From Sphingomonadales bacterium (GTDB taxonomy: Bacteria; Pseudomonadota; Alphaproteobacteria; Sphingomonadales; Sphingomonadaceae): 64,000 nucleotides of DNA. Under the pieces are notes generated by a model. That model made no database searches, had not been told where the DNA came from, and saw only the letters and a program-made list of their open reading frames with translations. Positions 35,222 through 44,199 of the stretch are shown one piece after another. Both the position numbers and the translations under genes were made by a program. How positions within the stretch are numbered: position 1 is the stretch's first letter; every line of letters begins with the position of its first letter. Location of the stretch: the NCBI GenBank assembly GCA_016704425.1, contig JADJAC010000011.1, forward strand, positions 1,054,001 to 1,118,000, given 5' to 3'.

Positions 35222-36262
35222 ATGCTGTATTTTCACGATTTCGACATGATGGTTCGCGGCGGCTCAATAGCGCTGCTCGTACTCTGGGGCTGGTTGCTCG
35301 TGCGCGACCATTGGCGTGCGCTTCCTGCACGACTGGCAGTTGCGATGAATTTTTCGATTGCGTGCCATGTTGTTGCGACCGTCCCCGGCCATGCACCCTT
35401 CGGATTCTTCTTCAACTGGATCATCGAGCTTGGATCGGTAACTGTGCCCGCGCTCTTTTGGCTGTTTGCGCGGACATGGTTCAACGATGAGCGACAGATC
35501 GGGCTGCGAAGCTGGTCGCTTTTGCCTGTCTGCATGATCCTTGTCGTTCTGGTGGAGGCGAATTTCGAATCCCGATCACCGCTTTTCTATGCAAGTGCCG
35601 CAATGTTGCGGGCATTCATGTTCGGCTTTGCCATCGCAGGTCTCTGGATTGCATGGAAGGGCAGGGAAGATGATCTGGTCGAGGAGCGTCGCCGACTACG
35701 CGTGCAGATGATCGGTGCCGTGGGCACTTATGTTGTGCTGACCAATGCCGTTGAGGTCGCAGTCTTTAACGGTTTTGCGCCCGAGTTTCTTCGATCGCTG
35801 CTGCAATTCGGCATCGTTGTGCTCACCTTTGCCTTTTGTGCGGCGATGTTCGCCATCCGGCGGGCGGACCTGCTTGGTCCGGCGCAGCGCGTCGATGAAA
35901 GCGCGGCTGTTTTCTTGCGCGACGATCCACTCGCCGGGCGGCTGATAGCCCATATGGAAACAGAGCGGCCTTATCGCGACGAGACGATGACGATTGCAAA
36001 ACTTGCTGCGCAACTTGGCGAACCTGAATATCGCCTCCGTCGCCTGATTAACGGCCAATTGGGACATCGCAATTTTGCGGCATTCCTCAACGGGTATCGG
36101 CTGGACGAGGTCAGGGCGGCACTCTCCGATCCGGATCAGCGCCAGGTGCCCATACTCACGATTGCGCTTGATGCGGGATTTGGCTCGCTTGGGCCATTCA
36201 ATCGGGCCTTTCGGGAAGTCGCGGGTATGACGCCAACCGAGTATCGCAGCCGTGCTGCCTGA
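35222..36262 (+). CDS. AraC-family regulator with N-terminal multi-helix membrane domain
   Basis: A 346-residue protein whose first 215 residues form about seven membrane helices (from GGSIALLVLWGWLLV to FGIVVLTFAFCAAMFAI). The C-terminal AraC DNA-binding domain has AKLAAQLGEPEYRLRRLING as HTH 1 and ALDAGFGSLGPFNRAFREV with TPTEYR as HTH 2. It probably senses a signal at or in the membrane. Target genes are unknown; the sterol-desaturase-family gene 96 bp downstream is one candidate. ATG 35243 is an alternative start. Confidence 0.86.
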   Translation: MLYFHDFDMMVRGGSIALLVLWGWLLVRDHWRALPARLAVAMNFSIACHVVATVPGHAPFGFFFNWIIELGSVTVPALFWLFARTWFNDERQIGLRSWSLLPVCMILVVLVEANFESRSPLFYASAAMLRAFMFGFAIAGLWIAWKGREDDLVEERRRLRVQMIGAVGTYVVLTNAVEVAVFNGFAPEFLRSLLQFGIVVLTFAFCAAMFAIRRADLLGPAQRVDESAAVFLRDDPLAGRLIAHMETERPYRDETMTIAKLAAQLGEPEYRLRRLINGQLGHRNFAAFLNGYRLDEVRAALSDPDQRQVPILTIALDAGFGSLGPFNRAFREVAGMTPTEYRSRAA

Positions 36263-36358
36263 TTGATTCCAGAATCGGCTAGCCGAATTCGAAACCGGCG
36301 GAGCTTTGTTGTTCCAGTGCCACCATTGAGCTGACATCACTATTTCGGGAGTTGGCGA

Positions 36359-37168
36359 ATGGAATACGCAACGACATTTTTGGGTATCGCACAGGAAAAG
36401 GCGCTGCACCTTTTTGCCTTTGACTTTGGTCGCTATGCAATTGCAGCGTCTCTCGTAGCAGGACTTGTGTGGATGCTGAAGCGGACGCCTTGGCGCGCGC
36501 GCCAGATCCAGAAGCGTACCGCAACAACATCGGATTTCCGTCGGGAGTTTTTCGCTTCGGCGCGCACAGTGCTTGTTTATGTTGTCGTCAGCATCCTTGT
36601 GATCTGGGCGATCCGGCACGGCTATATGCGCGAAATGGAAGGCAGTTATGGACTCGCCGGCAATCTCGGCATGATCGTAGCGATCATTGTCGCCCATGAT
36701 GCCTATTTCTATTGGAGCCACCGTGCCATGCATCATCCGCGCCTGTTCAAGCATTTCCATCGCTTTCATCATCGAACGGTCACACCCACAGCCTGGGCCG
36801 CCTACAGCTTTGCCCTTCCCGAAGCATTTGTGATGGCGCTCTTCATGCCAGCCTGGCTGTACTTTGTGCCTACACCGGGAATTGTGGTCTTCACATTCCT
36901 GATCATCATGATCCTGCGCAATTGCATGGGGCATGCTGGGCTTGAGCTTCATGCACGGGGCTGGGCGAGCCACCCGGTTCTCAAGTGGATCAGCACCACG
37001 ACGCATCACGATCTGCATCATGCTGGCAGCTTCAATCACAATTTCGGTTTCTATTTTACCTTCTGGGACAAAGTGATGGGCACCGAACACCCGGACTATG
37101 TTGCAGTATACGACCGCGTCACCGGAACGAAACCGGCGCCCAAGTCGCTTGTTGCGGAAGTCGCCTGA
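36359..37168 (+). CDS. Sterol desaturase/fatty acid hydroxylase-family di-iron membrane enzyme
   Basis: A 269-residue membrane enzyme with the three histidine clusters of the superfamily: HDAYFYWSHRAMHH (HX3-4H with HXXHH), HRFHHR, and TTHHDLHH, which bind two irons. Membrane helices lie at about 25-40, 70-90, 100-115 and 155-190. Substrates of relatives include sterols, fatty acids and carotenoids, so it may oxidise a membrane lipid. The neighbouring CFA synthase and P450 fit that theme loosely. A strong terminator follows. Confidence 0.9.
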   Translation: MEYATTFLGIAQEKALHLFAFDFGRYAIAASLVAGLVWMLKRTPWRARQIQKRTATTSDFRREFFASARTVLVYVVVSILVIWAIRHGYMREMEGSYGLAGNLGMIVAIIVAHDAYFYWSHRAMHHPRLFKHFHRFHHRTVTPTAWAAYSFALPEAFVMALFMPAWLYFVPTPGIVVFTFLIIMILRNCMGHAGLELHARGWASHPVLKWISTTTHHDLHHAGSFNHNFGFYFTFWDKVMGTEHPDYVAVYDRVTGTKPAPKSLVAEVA

Positions 37169-37205
37169 ACCCATTGCCAAACGGTCCATCTCCCGCTGGC
37201 AGGAC

Positions 37206-37253
37206 TGGCCGGGACCGGATGAAGATTGCCTTCATCCAGTTCCGGCCATTTTC
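37206..37253 (+). terminator. Rho-independent terminator after the sterol-desaturase-family gene
   Basis: TGGCCGG (37206-37212) pairs with CCGGCCA (37242-37248) and the inner GGATGAA (37217-37223) pairs with TTCATCC (37231-37237), giving a long near-continuous stem followed by TTTTC. Confidence 0.88.
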
Positions 37254-37305
37254 GTTTGCGGGGAATGGCCTGCTGTGCCAGCCTCGATAGGCATTCGGGA
37301 GGTGA

Positions 37306-39069
37306 ATGATGATCAAAAGGACATTCAGCGCACTGCCCTTGGCGGTCGCCCTTTTAATTTCAACAGCGCATGCGGCGCCAGCAGACGATTTGCAGACCAT
37401 CATCGCCGATCACTGGAAATGGTGGCTTTCGATCAACCCCGTCCAGGCGACCGCACTCGGCGTGCACGATTTTGACGACAAACTGGGTGATCTCAGCCTG
37501 GCTGAACAGGACCGCGAGGCAAAGGCAGCGCAGGCATTTCTGGACCGACTGTCAGCCATTCCCGATCAGGCTCTGTCTGTCGCGGATCGAACGAACAAGG
37601 GTGTGCTCGTTCGCATGCTGTCGGATCAGGTAGAGGGAAATCGCTATGGCGAAAGGATGATCCTTTTCACGACCTATTATGGTTGGCACCAGGGTTTTGC
37701 AGGAATGGCGGACAATCTGCCGTTCCGGACCCGCGCCGACTATGAAAGCTATCTGAAGCGGCTTGCGCTCTATCCCAAGCTCAATGGCGATGCGATCACC
37801 ATATCGCGGCAGGCGGTCGCCAAGGGCTATGTTCAGCCTTGCGATGCGCTGGCCGGCTTTGAAGACACGATCACGGGTGCAGTTCAAGGCAAGCCCGAGG
37901 ATACCCGCTTCTTCGGACCGTTCAGACGTCAGCGGCCTGTTGATATGAATGACGCTGAATGGCTCGCGATGCATGCTCGAGCGGTTGCGATCATCCGGGA
38001 TGTTGTTGCCCCTGAATACGCCAAGTTCGCGCATTTCTACCTTACTGAATACAAGCCGAAATGCCGCAAAACAGTCGGCGCGTCAGCGATGCCGCAGGGT
38101 ACTGCCTGGTATGCTTTCCAGGCACGTTCGCATACGACGACGAATCTTTCGCCTGATCAGATCCACGAAATTGGTCTGTCTGAGGTCGCGCGAATTAGGA
38201 CTGAAATGGCGAAGGTCGCAACGGAGGCGGGCTATCCAAGTCGTGAGGCGTTCATCGCCAAGCTGCGCACCGACCCGACCTATTATGCCAAGACCCCGGA
38301 GGAATTGCTTGCCGCTGCGTCGCGTATCGCCAAGCAGATCGATGGGAAGATGCCTCAATATTTCGCAAGATTGCCGCGCCTCCCTTACGGCGTGCGCGAA
38401 ATTCCGAAAGAAACGGCCGAAACCACAACGACTGCATATTACAACAGCGGGTCTCCAGAGAGCGGAATCGCGGGCAATTATTATGTAAATACGTCCAAGC
38501 TCTCGCAGCGCCCGCTGTGGGAATTGCCCGCGCTGACGGCGCACGAGGCCGTGCCGGGGCACCACAACCAGATTGCGCTGCAGCAGGAATTGGAGCTCCC
38601 CGCATTTCGCAAAAGCGCGGCCGGCTTCACGGCCTATGTGGAGGGCTGGGGTCTTTATTCCGAGCATCTCGGGATCGAGATGGGCCTGTATGACACGCCC
38701 GAGAAAAACATGGGTCGGCTTTCCTACGAGATGTGGCGGGCCTGTCGGCTGGTGGTCGACACGGGCATGCATGCCAAAGGCTGGACCAAGGCGCAGGCAA
38801 TTGCCTTCATGCGGGATAACAGCGCCCTGTCAGATGCGAATATCGAGGCAGAAGTGAACCGTTACATCAGTTGGCCTGGGCAGGCGTTGGGATACAAGCT
38901 TGGCGAACTCAAGATCCGTGAATTGCGGGCGCGGGCGGAAGCCGCCCTTGGGTCCAAATTCGATCTCCGCCGGTTCCACGATGCGGTGCTGGGGCAGGGG
39001 CCTGTTCCGCTTGATGTGCTTGAACGCCAGATGGATGATTGGATATTGTCCGAGACTGCGCGGCCCTGA
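37306..39069 (+). CDS. Exported DUF885 zinc-peptidase-like protein
   Basis: A 587-residue protein with a cleavable signal (ALPLAVALLISTAHA, cut before APADD). The mature part is a DUF885 protein with the gluzincin-type zinc motif LTAHEAVPGHHNQ (HExxH variant HEAVPGHH) near residue 410, and the downstream Glu in YVEGWGLYSEHLG. Relatives are thought to be periplasmic carboxypeptidase-like metallopeptidases; substrate unknown. Two adjacent ATGs (37306 and 37309) are equivalent starts, with GGGAGGTG upstream. Full length for the family. Confidence 0.9.
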   Translation: MMIKRTFSALPLAVALLISTAHAAPADDLQTIIADHWKWWLSINPVQATALGVHDFDDKLGDLSLAEQDREAKAAQAFLDRLSAIPDQALSVADRTNKGVLVRMLSDQVEGNRYGERMILFTTYYGWHQGFAGMADNLPFRTRADYESYLKRLALYPKLNGDAITISRQAVAKGYVQPCDALAGFEDTITGAVQGKPEDTRFFGPFRRQRPVDMNDAEWLAMHARAVAIIRDVVAPEYAKFAHFYLTEYKPKCRKTVGASAMPQGTAWYAFQARSHTTTNLSPDQIHEIGLSEVARIRTEMAKVATEAGYPSREAFIAKLRTDPTYYAKTPEELLAAASRIAKQIDGKMPQYFARLPRLPYGVREIPKETAETTTTAYYNSGSPESGIAGNYYVNTSKLSQRPLWELPALTAHEAVPGHHNQIALQQELELPAFRKSAAGFTAYVEGWGLYSEHLGIEMGLYDTPEKNMGRLSYEMWRACRLVVDTGMHAKGWTKAQAIAFMRDNSALSDANIEAEVNRYISWPGQALGYKLGELKIRELRARAEAALGSKFDLRRFHDAVLGQGPVPLDVLERQMDDWILSETARP

Positions 39070-39079
39070 ATCGCCGTCC

Positions 39080-39502
39080 CTATATCGGTCTCACGATCCC
39101 ATAGCCGGTGATGACGATCAACGCGGCAATGCCAAGGGAAAAGAACAGAGCAATGCGATTGCGCTGTCCGGTTGACACTTGGATGATGCCGTTGAGCGTT
39201 ATCGCGATGCCAAATCCAATGAGCAGGAAGAAAATCTGCAGGACGAGCTTGGCTTGATCGGGTGTCCCGTTGAAGCGGGCCGGGGCAGAGATTCCGTGAA
39301 TCGGTACTAACGATGGAAGCAGGTGCACGGTAATCATACCAATAAAGACAGTGATGATCAGGCCCATCAGTGTCAAAGCCCAGCCAAGTCGGCGAACCGA
39401 GCGCGACGTAAGCATCCGCCCGCCACATCGGGGACAGACTTCAATGTTTTCGGCAACAACCTCGCCACATGTCAGCGAGTAGCAACTGCTCGAATTTGCC
39501 AT
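39080..39502 (-). CDS. Zinc-ribbon membrane protein of unknown function
   Basis: A 140-residue protein. Residues 1-32 hold two knuckle pairs (CYSLTCG and CPRCGGRM), a likely one-zinc ribbon. They are followed by three membrane helices at about 40-62, 88-108 and 117-136. No family name is offered. Start 39502 (MANSSSCYSL) places the ribbon at the N-terminus; the longer ATG at 39520 adds only six residues. Confidence 0.72.
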   Translation of the reverse strand: MANSSSCYSLTCGEVVAENIEVCPRCGGRMLTSRSVRRLGWALTLMGLIITVFIGMITVHLLPSLVPIHGISAPARFNGTPDQAKLVLQIFFLLIGFGIAITLNGIIQVSTGQRNRIALFFSLGIAALIVITGYGIVRPI

Positions 39503-39563
39503 CGTCCAATTCCCCCGCATCGCCCTGATAGGCGGAGCCGCGGCATCAGGGCAACAAGTGGTT

Positions 39564-40772
39564 TCAGTTGGCGATCATATAGTCCCGAGTTATCGGCAGC
39601 GCGTGACGGCTTCGGGCGTACTGGATCTGGAAATTAACCATTCCGCCATGCTGGAAGACGGTTGCGGCTCCAGCGAGGTATAACGTCCACATCCGAAAAA
39701 ACCGCGCATCATAGAGCGCCTCAATCTGTTCGCGCGCGGCGACGGTGCGGCGATACCATTCCTGCAACGTGAAGGCATAGTGAAGGCGAAGCACCTCGAC
39801 ATCGGTTGCGATCATCTTGTTTGGTTCGCTCCCTTCCAGGATTTCCGAAAGGGCGGGGATGTAACCACCGGGGAATATATATTTTCGCGTGAACGCATCG
39901 GTGCTGCCCGGGCCGCCCATGCGGCCGATCGTGTGGAGAAGCATCACACCGTCGGCAGTGAGCAGGTTATGGCATTTGCGGAAGAATTCGCGGTAATTCG
40001 GAACGCCGACATGTTCGAACATGCCGACCGAAACGATGCGATCGAATGACCCGGAAAGATCGCGATAGTCGCGCAGTTCAAAGCGGACATTGTCCGCAAC
40101 TCCTGCCTCTGCTGCTCGTTTGCGAGCGACCTCAAGCTGTTCTTCCGAGAGCGTGATCCCGAGAACATCGACTCCGTAATGTTTGTGAAGATAGAGGGCC
40201 ATGCCGCCCCAGCCACAGCCAATGTCGAGCACCTTCAGTCCTGGAGACAAGGCAAGCTTGGCAGCAATATGTGCCTTCTTGTCTTCCTGCGCCTGCTCGA
40301 GACTGATTGCCGGATCGGTGAAGTATGCACAGCTGTATTGCCGGTCGCGATCAAGGAACAGGTCGTAGAGTTTGCCCGAAAGGTCATAGTGATGGGCGAC
40401 ATTGCGCTTTGATTGCCTGCGGAAATTGATCTGGTTCCAGCGGCGGGCCACTCGCTTGAACGCGCGCCGGATCGGGCCCTTCCTTTCGATATCGAGTCCC
40501 TTTTCCCAAGGGTTGTTGGCGCGGATCAGGCCAACAAAGTCCATGATGTCGCCTTGTTCGAAACTGATGCGGCCATCCATGAAGCCCTCTGCAAAGCCAA
40601 GGCGAGGCCCGCGTACTATATCGAAGGCCACTCGCCTGTCGTTGAAGCGGACCACAATCTCCGGAAAGGATGCGTCGGGTGTCCCGAATACATGGCGGCT
40701 GCCATCGGCTTCGATCAGGGTAACAACACCCTTTTTGATGAGCCGACGAAAGACAGCGTGGAGTAATGACAT
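39564..40772 (-). CDS. cfa: Cyclopropane-fatty-acyl-phospholipid synthase-family methyltransferase
   Basis: Uses S-adenosylmethionine to form a cyclopropane ring on unsaturated acyl chains of membrane phospholipids. The 402-residue protein has the N-terminal lipid-binding domain (about 1-120), NVAHHYDLSGKLYDLFLD, the SAM loop VLDIGCGWGGMAL, SVGMFEHVGVPNYREFF, and the active-site region HTIGRMGGPG. The length and these motifs match E. coli Cfa. A close SAM-dependent lipid methyltransferase cannot be excluded. The gene is monocistronic as far as can be seen. Confidence 0.9.
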   Translation of the reverse strand: MSLLHAVFRRLIKKGVVTLIEADGSRHVFGTPDASFPEIVVRFNDRRVAFDIVRGPRLGFAEGFMDGRISFEQGDIMDFVGLIRANNPWEKGLDIERKGPIRRAFKRVARRWNQINFRRQSKRNVAHHYDLSGKLYDLFLDRDRQYSCAYFTDPAISLEQAQEDKKAHIAAKLALSPGLKVLDIGCGWGGMALYLHKHYGVDVLGITLSEEQLEVARKRAAEAGVADNVRFELRDYRDLSGSFDRIVSVGMFEHVGVPNYREFFRKCHNLLTADGVMLLHTIGRMGGPGSTDAFTRKYIFPGGYIPALSEILEGSEPNKMIATDVEVLRLHYAFTLQEWYRRTVAAREQIEALYDARFFRMWTLYLAGAATVFQHGGMVNFQIQYARSRHALPITRDYMIAN

Positions 40773-40903
40773 CGGCTAATCCCTGCAGTTGAACACGTTA
40801 TACGCCCGGTGCGGACGTTTGGTTGCATTCTGTTACAGATATTGTCTGTTATCGCACACGAGGCCTTGTCCAACGCTGAACGATAGCAGACAGGCTCGAG
40901 GAT

Positions 40904-41794
40904 TCAGCCCCGTTTGCGCGCCTGCGGATATGTACCAAGCAAGCGAAGCGAGCGCGAGTGGAATTGCAGCTCTTCAAGGGCTCGCGCGACGGCTGGATCG
41001 TCCGGATGTCCTTCGATATCGGCAAAAAAGGTCGTGGCGGCAAAACTGGCTCCGCGCTGGTAGCTTTCCAGCTTGGTCATGTTGACGCCATTGGTCGCGA
41101 ACCCGCCCATTGCCTTGTAGAGCGCGGCCGGGATGTTCTTCACCTCGAAGACGAAGGTCGTCATCACGACGCCTTCGTTGGGAGCCGGTTCGCCCGATCT
41201 GGCGAGGATGACGAAGCGCGTCATATTGTCGCTGGAATCTTCAAGTGCTTCGGCGAGGATCTCAAGACCGTAGACTTTCGCCGCCCCGGGGGGTGCGATT
41301 GCTGCAATCGTCGGGTCGCCGAGTTCCAGGACGCGCGCTGCAGCGCCGGCTGTATCGGGGTAGGCTATCGATTCAATCCCGCGCGCGCGCAGCCAGTGCC
41401 GGCATTGGCCAAGAGCTTGCGGATGACTGATTGCTTGCTTGATGCCCTCGAGAGGGCCGATCCCCATCAACGCATAGTGGATCGGCAGGAAGTACTCGCC
41501 CGTGATCACCAGCCCCGATTCGGGCAAAAGGAAATGAATGTCTGCCACCCGCCCATGGAGCGAGTTTTCGATCGGGATCATTGCCTTTGCGGCGCGCCCT
41601 TCGCGCACGGCATCGATTGCATCGGGAAAGCTGAAACAGGGCAAGGCAATGCCGTCGGGAAAGGCTTGTTGGACAGCGATGTGAGAATTGGCTCCCGGCG
41701 CGCCCTGGAACGCCACTGCCCTCGCGGGATCCGCCACTGATTGGGCAATCATGGCCTCGACAAGTGGCCGTGCAGGGGCGGGATAGTTTTCCAT
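40904..41794 (-). CDS. pheA: Prephenate dehydratase
   Basis: Converts prephenate to phenylpyruvate in phenylalanine synthesis. The 296-residue monofunctional form (no chorismate mutase) has the catalytic domain (VAFQGAPGANSHIA, IPIENSLHGRVADIHFLL, TRFVILARSG) and a C-terminal ACT domain for allosteric phenylalanine (TTFVFEVKNIPAALYKAMGG, MTKLESYQRG, FFADIEGH). The ACT motif reads ESYQRG where many family members have ESRP. It is divergent from the cytochrome c gene, with 135 bp between; no leader peptide rich in Phe codons is visible. Confidence 0.95.
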   Translation of the reverse strand: MENYPAPARPLVEAMIAQSVADPARAVAFQGAPGANSHIAVQQAFPDGIALPCFSFPDAIDAVREGRAAKAMIPIENSLHGRVADIHFLLPESGLVITGEYFLPIHYALMGIGPLEGIKQAISHPQALGQCRHWLRARGIESIAYPDTAGAAARVLELGDPTIAAIAPPGAAKVYGLEILAEALEDSSDNMTRFVILARSGEPAPNEGVVMTTFVFEVKNIPAALYKAMGGFATNGVNMTKLESYQRGASFAATTFFADIEGHPDDPAVARALEELQFHSRSLRLLGTYPQARKRG

Positions 41795-41929
41795 CGCGGG
41801 CAGCGCTTACGGGCGTCTCCGCCGCTACGCAAGCATTGGTGCATTTGGTTCGCACCGCGCGCTTGCGAAGCGTCCAATGGCCGACTAAAGCGAGCGCGAT
41901 TCACGGGGCACTCGCAGAAGGTTTCAAGC

Positions 41930-42538
41930 ATGGATGATCGTTTCAACACAGCAGCCGGGTGGGCGCTTTTCGCGGGCATTGTTGCACTTGGAGGAACGAT
42001 CCTGACGGGCGAATATTTCAAGCATGAAAAGGTGGAACAGGGCGGATTCGAAGTTGCAGATGCGTCGCCTGAAAGCGCCGGTGGAGGGGCAACGGCTGCA
42101 AAGCCCGTTGATTTTTCAGCTGGGGATCCCGCGAAAGGTGCGGAAATCTTCAAGAAATGTGCATCCTGCCACACGATAACCCCAGGCGGCGCTGCTGGCG
42201 TCGGCCCGAACCTTTATGGGGTGATGGGCAAGAAACATGGCCATGTCGCCGGCTTTTCCTATTCTCCCGGCATGATGGCGATGGCCGGCGTCTGGGATTG
42301 GGAAGCCATGGACAAGTGGCTGACGTCGCCAAAGAAATATCTCAATGGCACCAAAATGAGCTTTGCTGGCCTTTCCAATCCGGAGGATCGCGCAAGCGTC
42401 ATTCGCTACATTAATGAACAGGGCTCAAACCTTCCGGTTCCGCCGCCGCCTGCGGCTGAAGCTGCGGCAGCGCCTGCAGATAGTGCAGCACCAGCTGAAA
42501 ATGCCGCAGCGCCTGCTGCCGACGCTACCAAAAAGTAA
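41930..42538 (+). CDS. Membrane-anchored cytochrome c (CycM/c552-like)
   Basis: A 202-residue protein. Residues 8-30 are one membrane helix (AGWALFAGIVALGGTILTGEYF) acting as an uncleaved anchor. A class I cytochrome c domain follows (about 60-165) with the heme site CASCHT, GPNLYGVMGKKHG and the axial Met in NGTKMSFAGL. The last 35 residues are Pro/Ala rich. Such proteins carry electrons between the bc1 complex and terminal oxidases. AGAAGG precedes ATG 41930; longer upstream frames do not add recognised sequence. Confidence 0.92.
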   Translation: MDDRFNTAAGWALFAGIVALGGTILTGEYFKHEKVEQGGFEVADASPESAGGGATAAKPVDFSAGDPAKGAEIFKKCASCHTITPGGAAGVGPNLYGVMGKKHGHVAGFSYSPGMMAMAGVWDWEAMDKWLTSPKKYLNGTKMSFAGLSNPEDRASVIRYINEQGSNLPVPPPPAAEAAAAPADSAAPAENAAAPAADATKK

Positions 42539-42544
42539 GCTGAA

Positions 42545-43384
42545 CTATGCCATTCCGTAGAAGCGCTGGATTGCAGTCCAGCCTTCTTCGGCAGTTTCGG
42601 CGAAAGTGAGCAGGTCGAGATCTGCGGGTGAGATCACCCCTTCTTCGACCAAGGCTTTAAAATTGACGATTCGATTCCAGAACTCCCGACCGTAGAGCAG
42701 GACGGGCATCCGCTTTGTTTTGCCTGTCTGCATCAGGGTCAGGAGTTCAAACATTTCGTCAAGCGTTCCAAAGCCGCCTGGGAAAACCGCGACGGCGCGG
42801 GCCCGCAGCAGGAAGTGCATTTTTCTGAGCGCGAAATAGTGGAACTGAAAACTCAATCCCGGCGTTACATAGGGATTGGGCGCCTGCTCATGCGCGAGGA
42901 CGATGTTGAGGCCGATCGATTCGGCGCCCACGTCCGCTGCTCCGCGATTTGCTGCTTCCATGATGGAAGGACCGCCGCCCGAGCAGACAACGAATTGGCG
43001 CATGCCATCCGAATCAGGCGGGGTTTTGCTGGCCAAAGCGGCAAGCTGCCGGGAGATTTCGTAGTAATGTGATTTCGCTTCAAGCCGCTTGGCAATCTCG
43101 GGTGTAGCGGCGCTCGCTTCCATGCCTGGAGCGGGAATGCGTGCAGACCCATAGAAAACAATTGTTGATCCGATCTTTGCTTCGTCGAGCAGGAGTTCGG
43201 TTTTGAGCAGTTCAAGCTGGAAACGGACAGGCCGCAGATCATCGCGCAGGAGAAATTCGTCATCCTGGAATGCCAGCCGGTAGGACGCCGCTTCGGTCTG
43301 GGGCGATGATGTGGCCTTTTTTGCGGCTTCGGCGTCTTGGGCGGCATGCGCGAAAATGCGCGCGGGAACATGATTTTCAGTCAT
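42545..43384 (-). CDS. LOG-family (TIGR00730-type) phosphoribohydrolase-like protein
   Basis: A 279-residue Rossmann-fold protein. It carries the family signatures CSGGGPSIMEAANRGA (nucleotide loop) and PGGFGTLDEMFELLTLMQ (catalytic PGGxGTxxE). The family members remove ribose-phosphate from cytokinin or purine nucleotides (LOG/PpnN-like). This longer type has an extra N-terminal segment of about 65 residues. The physiological substrate is unknown. Convergent with the cytochrome c gene, 6 bp apart. Confidence 0.86.
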   Translation of the reverse strand: MTENHVPARIFAHAAQDAEAAKKATSSPQTEAASYRLAFQDDEFLLRDDLRPVRFQLELLKTELLLDEAKIGSTIVFYGSARIPAPGMEASAATPEIAKRLEAKSHYYEISRQLAALASKTPPDSDGMRQFVVCSGGGPSIMEAANRGAADVGAESIGLNIVLAHEQAPNPYVTPGLSFQFHYFALRKMHFLLRARAVAVFPGGFGTLDEMFELLTLMQTGKTKRMPVLLYGREFWNRIVNFKALVEEGVISPADLDLLTFAETAEEGWTAIQRFYGMA

Positions 43385-43393
43385 CGCGCGAGC

Positions 43394-44044
43394 TTAGCGG
43401 CAAAACGGGCCGCGACCCAGATCGAAATGAAAATGGTCCTGATGGGCAGCGTTGAAATCTGGACTCAGGACGGTCCGGAAGCGCTTGCAAGCCGCTGCCC
43501 TTACCGAGCGCAGGAAGCGACGTTCATCATCTGTGCCGTTCCACCCGCTATCGACAGCGATGCGGCGCCCGTCAGCCAGCACAAAGCCGGAAATATCGAC
43601 TGCATTGGCCGTCGCGTGTTCTGATCGCGTTCCTGCCATTTGCGGTCGACCCTTGACGTTTCGACAGCTGTAGCTCCCAAAGCTTTCCAGTCGTACAACG
43701 CGCTCCCCAAACACCTGCCTTGCAGCAGGTTGCACTGCCTCGCGCGTCCATATCGCGAGGTTCAGGGCCAGCGGACATTGGATCGCTGTTATGTTTGAAA
43801 TCGGGATGCCGACTCCGGTTAATTGGACCGATGAAATTGTTGAGCAACCGCTGCCGTAGTTGCGGTCGGGAAGGAGTGCATATCGCGCTTGGTAGCGTCC
43901 GAGTTCGGCAAGGCACTGTTTGAGTTCGGGGCTCTGCGGCGCGAGCGGAACCGGTCGTTCGCTCGTCGGACGGCGTCCGTTCGGCGGGCCGACGCAAGCT
44001 GACACCAAGGCCAGAAGGACTAGCGATGACAGCAACCGGTTCAT
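43394..44044 (-). CDS. Extensin-like family lipoprotein
   Basis: A 216-residue exported protein with a lipobox (LALVSAC). The C-terminal extensin-like domain carries two Cys pairs (GSGCSTISSV and SYSCRNV; KRFRTV...GPFCR) and the conserved stretch RSEHATANAVDISGF with HQDHFHFD near the end, reminiscent of DD-carboxypeptidase/lysostaphin-like zinc folds. That likeness suggests a cell-wall role, not proven here. It is divergent from serC. Confidence 0.85.
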   Translation of the reverse strand: MNRLLSSLVLLALVSACVGPPNGRRPTSERPVPLAPQSPELKQCLAELGRYQARYALLPDRNYGSGCSTISSVQLTGVGIPISNITAIQCPLALNLAIWTREAVQPAARQVFGERVVRLESFGSYSCRNVKGRPQMAGTRSEHATANAVDISGFVLADGRRIAVDSGWNGTDDERRFLRSVRAAACKRFRTVLSPDFNAAHQDHFHFDLGRGPFCR

Positions 44045-44199
44045 GGCATGATTTTGCCGCTGACATGGTTAACGATCTACTAAATTCGGCAACGGTTCAT
44101 CGAGAACTGCGGGTTGACATTCTACAGCGCGCCACTAGGGGCGGCTCCGGGCCACGCGGTCCCAACGCCGCGCGAGCTCTCTGCAAGGAGACGCAAGAC

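Noticed and set aside
35696..37189. Long minus-strand frame opposite the araC-like and sterol-desaturase genes
   Set aside because: Its translation is low in hydrophobic pattern and rich in Arg, Cys and His with no recognisable motif, while the plus-strand genes have clear domains.
41795..41929. Phenylalanine leader peptide before pheA
   Set aside because: No run of Phe codons in any short minus-strand frame in the gap.
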